64,000 bases of DNA from Adiantum capillus-veneris (GCA_014529385.2 CM043949.1:106744554-106808553), one strand, 5' to 3'. Counted from the first letter of the stretch, positions 31,807 through 42,089 are shown. Made by a program: numbers and translations. Notes: generated by a model not told the origin, from the sequence alone.

Positions 31807-33564
31807 GCTCCTGCCATCACTTGCTTGCCTTCGGACTCATACGCCAACGCCTAGCGCTCTTTGGAGTTCGACTTTTCACGACCGAAAAGTACAGAAAAGG
31901 TTCAGTTTCACGTGAAACCTTCAGTTTTTCACGCACTTTGCCATGGATTCCTCCAACTCGGATGTGCAACGTGACGACGCGCCGGGTAATGTTCAAATTC
32001 TGTTCACGCATGCTCTATACACATGGATTACAAGTACCTTCCAGAGCTTCGACCAGCATGTTGCCGCTCTGGAAAACGCGAACGTTCACGCGAACATTCG
32101 CTTGGCCTCTCTCGAAGGGGTTGTGTAAGGGCTTAGTTCCTAACTTATCGCTCTAGAAAATATGGCTCAGTCAACGACTACACGAATTTCCGAGAGCGAA
32201 ACCCATCTCCAGCAATTGCGGACGCAGATTGCTGCTTTTGGGCGTTCATAGGGTGGTTCAACTGCCACGATTCCGTACAAAACTACAAATTTCTCAGAAG
32301 GGGAGAAAGAATGTATAGAATTGGCTGTAAATTACTGGCTGCATCAGTGGACCACGTGTTTTGATCTCCATGGGGAGCATGATGAACGGAGGATTCATAC
32401 GATTCTTCTCTATCTACGTAGTAAGGCGCTTACCTGGTGGCGCGACATGACAGAGAAGCCTACCACGTGGGCTGATTTCCGTGTGAAATTCAAGAGGGAT
32501 TTCGCCAAAATGGATCCTTTGAAAGCTTACGCCAAATTGCAGAGTCTTTCAATGAAAGCTCTATCTTTTGATGAGTATACGACAACTTTCAAAGAGACGC
32601 TCACCTTCTGCAAGGTGGATTCTACGCACGCCGTGCGCATGTACTTGTTGGGATTACATGAGGATTATCGTTGGGCCTTAATTAAGGAGAAAGCCCCGAC
32701 TGACGTCGAAGATGCAGTGGCAAAGGCCAGGACGTTCCATTTGATAAATGGAGAGAATTATGAGAAGAAAAGAATTGCAGACCATCAATCCGGTGAGGGC
32801 GCTTCGAGGAAGCGACCCCAATTCCAACACAAGTCCAAATCACCGCCGAGATCTTCTCAGGAGAAGAAGAAAGCCAAAAATGCTTCAGTTGCTGATGCAA
32901 TGAAGAAAGGGGCTTGCTTCGGATGTGGCCAGACGGGTCACCAAATCAAGAATTGCCCCAAGAAGAAGACAAAGAAACCGCAAGGTCATCCTTCGGTTCA
33001 GATTCACGAGATCTCAGGCAACTCTGATGTCATTCAAGTTGAAATCCATCATTTAGCGCACAGTTCATGCACTAACTGTACTTTTAGCACTGAAGTGTTT
33101 GGTAAGCACGATCTTCTCCGTTTCCTCGGGAAGATCGATGGTCACGACGTGACCGTACTCCTTGATAATGAAAGCTCACACAATTTTGTGGATGCAAAAT
33201 TGGTGCAGAAACTGAGCCTGCGGACGCGGGACAGTGACCATGAGTATCGCGTGAAGATGGATCGAGGAGAGGATACGGATGTATGGAATCGGATGGTTCC
33301 AGATTTGTCGCTCGAGTTTGCTGATTACAAAGAGAACCTGGACTTCCACATCATGCGCCTGAACAAAACAGATGTAATTTTAGGAATTCCATGGTTTTAT
33401 GATAAACAAGACTCGTTGTATATAGACTATGTACATCACTCTCTTGTTTTTCTTTAGCAAAACATGCCTCATGTATCTGTTTCACTTTGTAATCAGATTT
33501 CTATAAATAATGGTTTTGCAACTCCAGTTGTTACTGCTTTGGAAATGTATAAAGATACAAAGTC
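31807..33564 (+). repeat. gag-protease module copy C of Gypsy-I
   Basis: Third tandem copy. Its 3' end continues directly into the pol linker, so its downstream junction is the original one. Confidence 0.93.
31943..33457 (+). pseudogene. Gypsy-I gag-protease, copy C
   Basis: ATG at 31943 (MDSSNSDVQRDD), a 61-codon first frame, then the main gag frame, which has an extra stop near 32249 (CAG to TAG in GRSQGG), leaving it open from about 32321 to 33457. Gag domain, knuckle (CFGCGQTGHQIKNC, with Asp to Asn before Cys) and protease LLDNESSHNFVDAKL are kept. TAG at 33455-33457 is followed in the same frame by QNMPHVSV and the pol linker, so read-through here would join protease to RT. Confidence 0.85.
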
Positions 33565-36483
33565 TTTTGATGTTGACTTTTATCAATGTGTCCCATCTGC
33601 TTGGTTTGATTCATTAGTACTTGGTACTTTTGTTACTGAATTTCGTAAAAATGTTTCATGTTCTTTTGTTGAACTTGGGGATTCCGACGAATCCAATAAT
33701 CTACCTCCTGGCTTGCCGCCTTCGAGAGGAGTAGATCATGGCAATGAGTTGGTGGCTAGTAGTCAGCCCTTCTCAAAGCAACCATATCGGTTTAGTAAAA
33801 CCGAGGAGGACGAGATTCAACGGTAGAGCTGAAAGATTATCTCGATAGGGGTTTTGTTCGGCCAAGTAAATCCCCGTGGGGAGCGCCAGTGTTACTTTCT
33901 CGAAAGAAGGATAACACTATGCACTTCTATGTGGATTACAAGGGGTTGAACAAGCTCATGCGCATGGACGATCTGATAGATTGGCTCCATGAAGCGCTGT
34001 ATTTTACGAAGATAGACCTGCAATCAAGCTATCACCAAATACGGATCAAACTGGAAGATATTCCTAACACAGGTTTCCATATGCGTTATGGTCACTACGA
34101 GTTTTTGATCTTGCCTTTTGGTTTGACCAATGCTCTAGCTACGTTGCATCATCTGATGAATGGTCTGCTAAGACCATTTTAAGGCAGCTTCGTTGTTGAA
34201 GCTTTACGCCAAGGCTTCTAAGTGTGAATTCTTTAGGAAAGAGATGTTGTACTTGGGTCACATCATTACTCACGATGGAATTCGCGTCGACCCTGAAAAG
34301 TTGGATAAAGTGCGAAATTTGCCCATTTTGAAGAATATGCGCCAAGTAAAGTCCTTTTTAGGCTTTACAGGATTCTTTCGCAAATTCATCAAGGATTACT
34401 CTAAAGTTGCTGCTCCACTTACGCAACTTTTAAAAGGAGGGGTGAGAGGGTTGAAGACTTTGGATCCTCACCGTAAAGGTAATCCCCCTGTTGTCTGGAA
34501 TGAGCATCTCGACGAGAGCTTTCGGACACTAAAGCACTTGGTGACTACTGCGCCAATATTGCACGTTGTGGATCTTAGCAACCCGTTTGTGGTTGAAACG
34601 GATGCTAGTGATTATGCCATTGGTGCGGCATTATACCAGGATGGACGTCCTGTTGCGTTTGAAAGTAAGAAGCTTTCTGACGCTGAGATGCATTATCCAA
34701 CGTATGAGAAGGAGCTTTACGCCGTAGTCCACGCCTTGAGGAAATGGCAGCACTACTTGTATGGCTCTACATTTGTTGCATAGACAAATCATCACTCCTT
34801 GCGCTATGTCTGTGATCAGGGTGACCTCAAAGGCCGGAAGGCTAGATGGGTTGAGCTTATGCAAGAGTTTGACTTTGAGATCCATTACAGAAAAGGATCT
34901 AGCAATCGAAATGCTGATGCACTCGATTCCTGAGGTTAATGCCTTGTCTATGGCTGAAATCTTGACGGATTTCTATCTCTCTCTCTGAGGGCTATGTCGT
35001 TCCTATAGCCATTTTGACAAGATATGGAACGAGGTCGAAGCGGGATATGACTCGCGTACAGGCTTGGGTGATCCGGAGACCCAAGTGAGTCGTGCTGGAG
35101 AGACGAGATAGCGACAATATTCCATTAGAGGTGGACTACTGTTTAGAAATGGAAAAGTCTGCGTGCCGGAAATCGATGAGGTTCGACAAAGGATTTTGTG
35201 CAAATGCCACGATGTTCCTAGCGCTGGGCACCCATGCATTCAAAGAACTTTGGCTTTGGTCAAGAGATATTTCTATTGGCCAAGGATGCGCTCTTACATA
35301 GAGAGCTATGTGAAGAGATGCGCTCAGTGTTAGGTCAATAAGGCAGAGCGCCTTAGGAAAGCTGGCCTGCTACATCCATTGGAAATCCCAGATGCTAAGT
35401 GGCAGAGTATTCCCATGGACTTTATCGTTGGTTTGCCAAATACTAGTCGAGGCAATGACGCTATTTGGGTTGTGGTCGATAGACTCACAAAGATGGCGAA
35501 GTTTATACCACCGAAGTCGACAGTAAAAAGCCATGAGTTGGCGGTTTATTTGTCGATCAGCTTTATAAGTTGTATGGTCTGCCAGAGGATATCGTCAGTG
35601 ATCGAGATACTAAGTTCACTGGCCGATTTTGGCGAGATGTATTTGCTCATCTTCAGACGAAGCTGAGTATCTCTTCTTCAGACCATACTGAGTCCGACAG
35701 ACAAACTGAGAGGATGAATCAGACGTGAGAGGACATGTTGAGAGCCTATGTCTCTCACAGGCAGTCTGATTGAAAAAGGTATCTTCTACAGTTAGAGTTT
35801 GCTTATAATAGTAGCAAGCATTCTGCTACTGGATTTAGCCCGTTCATGTTGATGTATGGATTTGAGCCTAAATCCCCGATTGCTATTGGCTTAGAGAAAG
35901 TCAAGGAACGCCAAGCTCGTGATTTTTTGTATGACATGCAAGAAATGCTCGAATTGGCTAAGGATAGTATAAGAACGGCTCGTGATCGAGTCACTACTTA
36001 TGCTGGTCAAAAGAGATCTCCAAGGACTCTAGATGTGGGACAATGGGTCTATCTGAAAATACCCAAGGATTCCAAGACTATGCGAACAGGAAAGCATTAT
36101 AAGCTTTCAGCTAGATATTGTGGTCCATTCTTAATCACAAAGAAAATTGGCCAAGTTGCCTACAAACTGGCTCTTCCTTCCGATGTTAGTGTACATCCAG
36201 TGTTTCATGTCAGCCGCCTTAAAGTAAAATTGGGCGAAGCCGACGTTGTGCCCATCGAGGAAAATGTATGGCAAGATATGCAAACTGAGTATATTCCTTG
36301 AGAACCACAGGCAGTTTTAGATCATCGTACCCGTCATTCACGCCAAAAGGCTTATGAGGAGTACTCAATTAATTGGAAGGGTCAATCTGAAAGGTTTGCT
36401 ACTCGGGAACCAGTTAGAGCTCTGAAAGCTCAGTATCCCCACTTCATTGATGAGGACATCAATGGTTCTTAAAGGGGGGAGTA
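33458..36483 (+). pseudogene. Gypsy-I pol: linker, RT, RNase H, integrase, chromodomain-like tail
   Basis: The linker (33464-33826) leads to RT ([24 protein letters not shown]). RT is broken near 34195: SFVV is followed at once by KLYAKASKCEFF, so the stretch holding the catalytic YxDD is deleted. RNase H is present (ETDASDYAIGAALYQDG; YEKELYAVVHAL), as is an integrase zinc finger (KRYFYWPRMRSYIESYVKRC) and core (IPMDFIVGLP, SDRDTKF, DRQTERMNQ), with stops and frameshifts near 35570 and 35725. The tail VHPVFHVSRLK leads to YSINWKGQSERFATREPV, a chromodomain-like fold found in chromoviruses, which directs insertion to chromatin. Not functional. Confidence 0.9.
36471..36483 (+). promoter_or_regulatory. 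polypurine tract of Gypsy-I
   Basis: AAAGGGGGGAGTA lies directly before the 3' LTR. Confidence 0.85.
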
Positions 36484-36868
36484 TATTATGTCCCGTTCAC
36501 AGGAGAAGGGATCTAGCCCAGACGCCGTCAGGATGGGCATCCAGTGTCCGGACGGACGTAGTGTGAACACGGCCAGTGTGGCCGGCCATTATTATAAAAG
36601 GGAGGTCAAGGCCTCATTTGCAGTTATCGACCCCCACTGGCAGAGTGCCAATGGTTAGCCCGCGAGGCTAGGAGTGCGCGAGGTCACCTCGAGGAAGTGA
36701 GGCCATGTGGTATGGGACGCTCAGTCTTACACGTGCACGCCTACGTCCTCGGACGTTGGCCCCAGCACGGGGGAGTTATCGGATGGTGGCTATGGTCGAG
36801 TGGTTCGTCCGACGCGGGTCTGTAGGCGGTCCGTGTAGGTGGGAGATCCACTCCCTGTGTTCGTTTCA
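36484..36868 (+). repeat. 3' LTR of Gypsy-I
   Basis: A 385-bp partner of 26675-27061. Its first bases read TATTATG rather than TGTTATG, a G-to-A change at the normally invariant second base. It is followed directly by the CCTCT target copy. Confidence 0.95.
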
Positions 36869-36873
36869 CCTCT

Positions 36874-37498
36874 CCATGACACTTATCATGAAACCTCTTC
36901 CCAAAGTTGAGAGATCATACGTTCATCAAGTTTCTTAGGTTCTAAAAAGATTGCAGAGGTTGCTTTTGTAGGGAGGGGTAGCTCGTCCCAATCGGCAACC
37001 GCAAGCTCATTTGGGCTTTGCGCTTCACTCAGTTCGGAAATGGTTTCTAAGATTTTGGCATGGGGTGGTAATACGGTTGTAGAAACAGCTTAAGTGTAGC
37101 CTTATCGCATACTAGGCTGTCCACGAGGGACGAGCCCAAGACCCACCAACATTCATTTGAGTTGCTCTCACCCCAAAGCCACCTATGCATCATGTATTAC
37201 ACCCCTAGATTGGTAATCGAGCTAGCTAGTTTGACGCACTCTAGCTAGCTAGTTTGATGCACCCTCATGATTACCCAGAGCATATAGACATGCATTTCTA
37301 CCCCTAGTGATAGAGCTCCATCCCCCCCTTTTATGTATTATGTGTCATGCATCATGTACCTCAGCTCTCCAAGGACTGTATGCTTTTTCTTTTGTACCTT
37401 TTTTGTCCTTTCACCAATGGACATAGGACAAACACATGTACATCTGATTTGTCCCATAGGCTGACTTAGGCCTCTAATAGACATAAAAAGCCTTACCT
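36874..37498. other. Gypsy-G remnant flank and unassigned sequence
   Basis: The first 40-200 bp continue the host sequence interrupted by Gypsy-I (minus-strand RFHDKCHGEGK). Beyond about 37100 I see only short repeats (GCTAGCTAG near 37220-37250) and no coding signal. Confidence 0.4.
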
Positions 37499-37499
37499 T

Positions 37500-37637
<138 letters not shown>

Positions 37638-37723
37638 TGTGCACATTAGCCTCACAGTCGTTCTGAGTCTGTACTGCATAGGAGAATTTATAATTCCGTC
37701 CATAAATGACAGAAGAAGGCACC

Positions 37724-38161
37724 TTAGGAATAAAGTCGAGCCTCCTGATGGGTCTCAAGAACGATGTCAGAAAGCGGGTATGCAACACATGTCAGAATGA
37801 AGCCCTGAGAAACCTGATCGTCATCCAAGAACACCTGATTGCTCTGATCTACTTGACCAGACTTGAGGACAGCAGCGCAAGAAGAGCAGTTGCCGGAGCG
37901 GCATGAAACTGGCAGGTTGACTCCTGCACTCTCAGCAGCATCCACTATATATGCATCCTCTGCTGCTTCGATCGCCTTCTCGCCTGATGGGGTTTGTAGA
38001 GTGACCTTGAAGGAGCGAGTCTCCGAGGAAGCTACTGCACAGGCGGCTCTGCAGCGGCTCCATTGTGGGTCGATGTGCAAGCGCCCACGTATCTTTAGCT
38101 TGTTGTTGACCTTCCATGGACTCCACAATGCACAAGGTATAGGCGCATGAAATGCAAACAT
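37724..38161 (-). CDS. plastid 2Fe-2S ferredoxin precursor
   Basis: Intact 145-residue protein, ATG at 38161, TAA at 37726-37724, no intron. Residues 1 to about 50 form a basic, acid-poor plastid transit peptide. The mature part starts near FKVTLQTPSGEK and has the plant-type cluster ligands Cys-x4-Cys-x2-Cys-x29-Cys (CRSGNCSSC, then FILTC). It ends in the family's usual ETHQEARLY tail region. Ferredoxin carries electrons from photosystem I, or from FNR in non-green tissue, to acceptors in the stroma; which isoform this is cannot be told. Length fits the family. A TATA-like sequence lies about 360 bp upstream (minus strand, near 38510-38525). It is the only intact host-type gene here. Lack of introns and the pseudogene surroundings leave open a retrocopy. 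Confidence 0.92.
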   Translation of the reverse strand: MFAFHAPIPCALWSPWKVNNKLKIRGRLHIDPQWSRCRAACAVASSETRSFKVTLQTPSGEKAIEAAEDAYIVDAAESAGVNLPVSCRSGNCSSCAAVLKSGQVDQSNQVFLDDDQVSQGFILTCVAYPLSDIVLETHQEARLYS

Positions 38162-38689
38162 GGCTGCCTATATGGGTATAGCCTATGCAAAAACAAGCAG
38201 CTAAAACTTGCCTCAAGCCAACGGCCAGCCTTGAAGGTTCCATTTTGTAGTTGAAGAGAAGTGGCAAGATTTCAAGGAAACGTTGACTTTGGAAACTTGG
38301 CCTTCCATAAACAAACAATAATAATGTTGCCCTCTAAGCGTGTTGTAACTTGTTTTCAAAAATAATGGTGTACTAGTATGGCCGGGCGGCCTCTTTCTCT
38401 CTCCAGGCGTTATTCGCTTGCATCATTGGGAGTACAGAGAGCACAACCGGATCAAGCTGCTTGTGATACGTGACCAGGGGAGGGACCGAAACTCCTCCCC
38501 CTCCCCTCCTAATATATACTATAGATAGATAGTGTGCTTGTTTCAAGCAACCCACTATCATGAATATCAGCATGTATCCTATTGCCTTGGTAAAAATCCT
38601 TCTTCTTATCACAATCTTGGAGCATATGTCTGTTTTGTTCTCACAACATGCCTTGGAGAAAAGCTACAGACGTCTCATCGTAGATCTCC
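38162..38689 (-). other. ferredoxin upstream region
   Basis: No gene is seen. On the minus strand a TATAGTATATATTAGG block (near 38510-38525) could be a core promoter, and a GATA-like CTATCTATCTATAG lies beside it. The 38318-37932 frame is a shadow of the ferredoxin gene. Confidence 0.4.
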
Positions 38690-39372
38690 CCCTTCGCTTG
38701 CCATGTTTGCCTTCAAGATGCAAGCGAATGTGATTGCATTTTGAGAGACACCCTCGCTTCACATCTATCGAGAATAGCCCATAGCTTCTTGGCCCTGCCC
38801 AAGTTGGACATACCCCACAATCACTGCATTCCAAGCGATGACATCCCAGACATCAAGCTCCTCGCACATTATGAAGTGCACCACATTTGGGATACATAAC
38901 GACCAAGGTAGTGCCAAGCACTATGTTTTCTTTCAAAAACCTAAGTCGTGTATTCTTTTGCTCATATGAGGATCTTGTGTAATGCCACATGTCTTCAAGG
39001 TGCAAGTGTATGTGATTGTGGTTGGAAAGAGGCCCTCTCTCTGCACCTACTGAAAATAGCTTGGAGCTTTGTGCCGTTGATCGTTGGCTACAAGATGCAA
39101 GCGTATGTGATTGCATCTGGAGAGGCCCTGCCCAAGTTGGACAAATCTCGCAATCAGTGCATTCCAAGAGATGACATCCAAGATAGGAAGCTCCTTAGGC
39201 ACTTTTTGTGCCTTATGAAATGCACCACATTTGGGATACATGTCGATCGAGGTAGTGCCAAAGCACGATGTTATCTTTCAACAACCCTAGTCTAACAATA
39301 TCATCGTGAATTCTTTCGCCCATGTAAGCATCTTGTGTAATGCCACATGCTTTCAAGGTGCAAGTCTATAGT
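38690..39372 (-). pseudogene. pentatricopeptide repeat (PPR) gene fragment
   Basis: On the minus strand three frames share out recognisable PPR motifs: NIVLGTTLVVMYPKCGALHN, KCGAFHKAQKVPKELP, DVISWNALIARFVQLGQG and, in another frame, DAITYACIL. These are the VxxNALIxMYxKCG / VxSWNALIxGYxQxG pattern of plant PLS-class PPR proteins, which bind organelle RNA. The DNA shows a period of about 280-300 bp (CAAGGTGCAAG-type blocks near 38715, 38993, 39350), equal to one P-L-S triplet. Several frameshifts and no ATG or end domain make it a fragment. Confidence 0.8.
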
Positions 39373-39384
39373 AGGGAAAGGGAT

Positions 39385-40404
39385 TCAGCACAGCTGCAAA
39401 CGTGGCGGCAAGCATATTCTGGTGGGTGCCAATGCACGCTTTCTTGATGGGTAATATGTTTCATTCAACTTCTCCACCAGCTCTTTCTGAAAGTGGAAGA
39501 AGAGACTCTGCACCTTGACTGCATTGTCCTCATTACTGGAAGGCATCGTCCAAGTCGGATACTCCTTGTTAAAATGTGTGTAAGGGGTAGTTTTTATCAA
39601 TTCTCCATTCTCGTCCCGGAGATTCATCCAGCTGCCTGTCTCCACTTACTGAAGGCACGAATTTTTCACCAATGTCCTATCCCCAAACCAGCAGGATCCG
39701 TTGAGTCTTGAAGGTTGGTGTACAGTATCATGCTTTGCAGCACTATGTCCTTTGACATGGTAGCACATGCTGCCACACTGCGAACAACTGGCTTCACATC
39801 TCAGTCGGCAGATCTCATCCGGTATGCTCGATAGCTCCTTCATCACACCCTCTATCAGAGCAGTCAGTTTTTGTAGGCTCTCGTACAACTCTGGTAGTTT
39901 CTTCTCATAAAACTCACCATTCAAATCTCTACTCCTATCCTCGCTCTTCACATGAATGGAAATTGCTGCCTTGCGAGCTTTTCATCAACGGAATCTGCCA
40001 GTCTGCGGCTAAGAGTTGCTAGGAACACGTCTATTGAAGGATTCTTGATGCAGGCTTCCTCTTGCAGGCAGTTCTGCACCTTTCGAATCAGAGCATCCCA
40101 CTCTCGTTCTACAATGCATCCATCATGTCTACAAAATGCAATGTTACATTGGTTGCATACATGAGCAGCTTGTCCATGTTCTTCATGTCCATGAGGGTGA
40201 GGAGGTGGTAATCCAGGATGGCCCTCATCATCCTCCAATCCCTCACCCAGCTGCGTCACCACGTACCGCACTATAGCAACACTGTGGGCATCTCTTAGCT
40301 CACACTCTAAGCCACGTTGCAACTCGTTCAGCAAACAGACCAGTGGCTTCCAACCCATCTCTTTGTTCTTGGAGTTTGTCCCTCCTGATTCCATTGTTGT
40401 ATCG

Positions 40405-40408
<4 letters not shown>
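39385..40408 (-). pseudogene. fragment resembling the C-terminal part of URGCP / very-large-GTPase proteins
   Basis: Reading leftward: a helical stretch (KPLVCLLNELQRGLE), WDALIRKVQNCL, SIDVFLATLSRRLADS; after a frameshift near 39950, ELYESLQKLTALIEGV; a Cys-rich site (CRLRCEASCSQCGSMC) followed by HDTVHQPSRLNGS; then, past a TAA at 39646-39648, PYTHFNKEYPTWTMPSS and FFHFQKELVEKLNETY. The order Cys-rich knuckle, H-x3-HQP, K-x-Y-P-x-W, helical end resembles the tail of animal URGCP/VLIG (interferon-induced very large GTPase) proteins as I recall them. No GTPase domain is in the window. It is truncated at a (CT)n tract at 40409. The family call is from motif memory and needs a search. Confidence 0.55.

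Positions 40409-40440
<32 letters not shown>
40409..40440. repeat. (CT)n microsatellite at pseudogene junction
   Basis: Sixteen or so CT repeats lying exactly between the VLIG-like and LHCB pseudogenes. An open frame crosses it as a run of Arg-Glu, which wrongly fuses the two. Confidence 0.95.
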
Positions 40441-40443
<3 letters not shown>

Positions 40444-40814
40444 GGATAGCCTCCTTGACAGACACATTCAAATACTTCTGTGCAACCTTTGGGAAGATGC
40501 ATCCAAAGCTCCATTAAGCATGGCCCATCAACTGTCAATAACCTCCAAAGCCCTGTTCTTGGCAAATGCCTCATGGTCTGCAGACAGGCCAACGGTGTCC
40601 CAATCGTAACCGCTAAAGAAGCCCTTGAGGTAGAAAGGGGTCCCGACAAAGAAGGAGCCAAGGTATTCGATACAATCGGGCCCATACCAATAGTCAAGCT
40701 CATGCTGACTCTGGCCTGCGCCATAGGGACCTCCTCGTGAAGGGCATTCTAAGTAGCAAGGCTGTTGTCCAGAGGAGTAGCATTGGAGATGGACGCAGTA
40801 GCCATGGCAGCCAT
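40441..40814 (-). pseudogene. light-harvesting chlorophyll a/b protein (LHCB) fragment
   Basis: ATG at 40814 opens a transit-peptide-like [16 protein letters not shown], with a stop after 21 codons. In other frames the mature start appears: [46 protein letters not shown], then TGA where the family has Arg before WAML, and finally SFGCIFPKVAQKYLN. These are the N-terminal motifs of LHCB proteins of the photosystem II antenna, up to and including helix 1. The KNRALEVI and GCIFP(E/K)V wording is closest to what I know of Lhcb3, but this is weak. The gene ends at the (CT)n tract; two thirds are missing. Stops and shifts make it dead. Confidence 0.85.
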
Positions 40815-40872
40815 GTTCCAAGTCAAACTCTGCTAGGAAGCAAGATCTCACAGTGCAATGCGTGCTCTTTGA

Positions 40873-40879
<7 letters not shown>

Positions 40880-40944
<65 letters not shown>

Positions 40945-40998
40945 CGTGACTGCTCTTGCCGGTCCACTGTATAACCTCGCGTAGGGCGCCGAAGGCGG

Positions 40999-41029
<31 letters not shown>
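40880..41029. repeat. microsatellite cluster (CT)n(CA)n and (CT)n
   Basis: (CT)n 40880-40908 runs straight into (CA)n 40909-40942, with a second (CT)n at 41000-41029. The cluster lies upstream of the LHCB pseudogene start. Confidence 0.95.
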
Positions 41030-41032
<3 letters not shown>

Positions 41033-41135
41033 GCTGGCACATGACTTTTGGAAGTTAGCCTTCATCTCGCAGCTTGCGCCAGGTGTAAAGGACACTCCCC
41101 TTCGCCATATTATGTTAAATAGATATATGATTAGA

Positions 41136-41522
41136 AATACCCAATCTCAAAAAAATTAAAAAAATCAAAACATATTATGTGCATAAGTGAAGGGTGAGTT
41201 TAGGAAATGAAAAGACAAATGAAGGTGGAAAGTCAAAAGACAAATGAAGATGGAAAGTCAAAAGATCTTTTGTGTCCATATAAATAGGTGTTTCTCTGTT
41301 CTTTCATTTTTCCTTTAGCGTTTTCTTCTAAGTTCTCTTTAGCATCCACACCCCCCCCCCCCCCCCCCCCCCCCCTCTCTCTCTCTCTCTAATTCATCTT
41401 TCTTAGGTAATATTATTGCAAATCTATGTGCTTCGCCATTGCTGTTGTTACGTGCTATAGATTAATGCATCATTTTTCTTGTTTTTGAGTAGAATCTTTG
41501 ATTTAATAGCACCTTTAAAATA
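41136..41522 (+). repeat. long inverted repeat, left arm
   Basis: This matches the reverse complement of 47806-48246 along almost its whole length. Shared landmarks in order: CCCAATCTCA, CATATTA.GTGCATAAGTGAAGGG, a minisatellite of about 24 bp (GAAAGTCAAAAGACAAATGA), TTAGCGTTTTCTTCT, a (CT)n run and GAATCTTTGA. The arm also holds a 25-base poly-C (41351-41375). By eye the match is roughly four bases in five. It could be one end of a large DNA transposon (see 43098-44236) or an independent repeat copy. Confidence 0.8.
41351..41375 (+). repeat. 25-base poly-C tract
   Basis: An uninterrupted C run followed by (CT)n. The right inverted arm has (GA)n at this place but no poly-G, so the tract arose after the two arms separated. 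Confidence 0.9.
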
Positions 41523-41816
41523 TATATATATATGAACAATTTAAAAAAAAGGGTCGAGAAGAGCGAATCAAAGCGAGATGCTGGTTTTTGAAGGGCAAGA
41601 GCACGGCGGAGCTACCACGTTGTGGGGAAACGTAGGAGGCTACATGGATCACTCTCTGTCTGCCATGCCGTCAATCTCTCTCTTCGTAATAGCATTTCTA
41701 GAGAGGAGGTACGTAGGTCGAGAGGGGCTGGGGGTGAATCCCTTCTCCCTCTCCCTCTCCTTCTCACTCTGTGTATAGGGCGATGTGGTGCCTACAGAGG
41801 CAAAAATTTGATAGAG

Positions 41817-41913
<97 letters not shown>

Positions 41914-42089
41914 CATTTATTGTGTGACCAGCAGAGCAGGCTGTAGAAAAAACGGTGGAGGCATCTCTATCTCTCTCTCCCTCCCTGCTTGGACACGGAG
42001 TGGAGGGACTGCAGCCGAGCTTTCTGTCCATTTTCTCTCGTGTGAGCACTGAGTGCAAGCAAGGGGAGGGAAGGGTAGAGCATGGAGAA

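Larger units (their letters stand above)
26675..36868 (+). mobile_element. Gypsy-I, Gypsy element with triplicated gag-protease module
   Basis: A 10,194-bp plus-strand element with LTRs 26675-27061 and 36484-36868, target duplication CCTCT (26670-26674 and 36869-36873), initiator-Met primer site and polypurine tract. Between leader and RT lie three head-to-tail copies of a 1.76-kb segment (A about 28275-30044, B 30045-31806, C 31807-33564), each with leader, gag, zinc knuckle and protease. Only copy C runs on into RT, RNase H, integrase and a chromodomain-like tail, which marks the chromovirus branch. RT has lost its catalytic motif, so the element is defective. Confidence 0.95.

Noticed and set aside
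37932-38318. 128-codon minus-strand frame overlapping ferredoxin
   Set aside because: It is the ferredoxin gene read in another frame, without any domain.
39646-39651. GTAAGT in the VLIG-like pseudogene as a 5' splice site
   Set aside because: Family-like sequence continues directly after it in the same frame, so a nonsense TAA explains it better than an intron.
39948-40724. A 258-codon minus-strand open frame that looks like one gene
   Set aside because: It fuses part of the LHCB pseudogene (in a wrong frame) to the VLIG-like pseudogene through a (CT)n tract read as Arg-Glu repeats.
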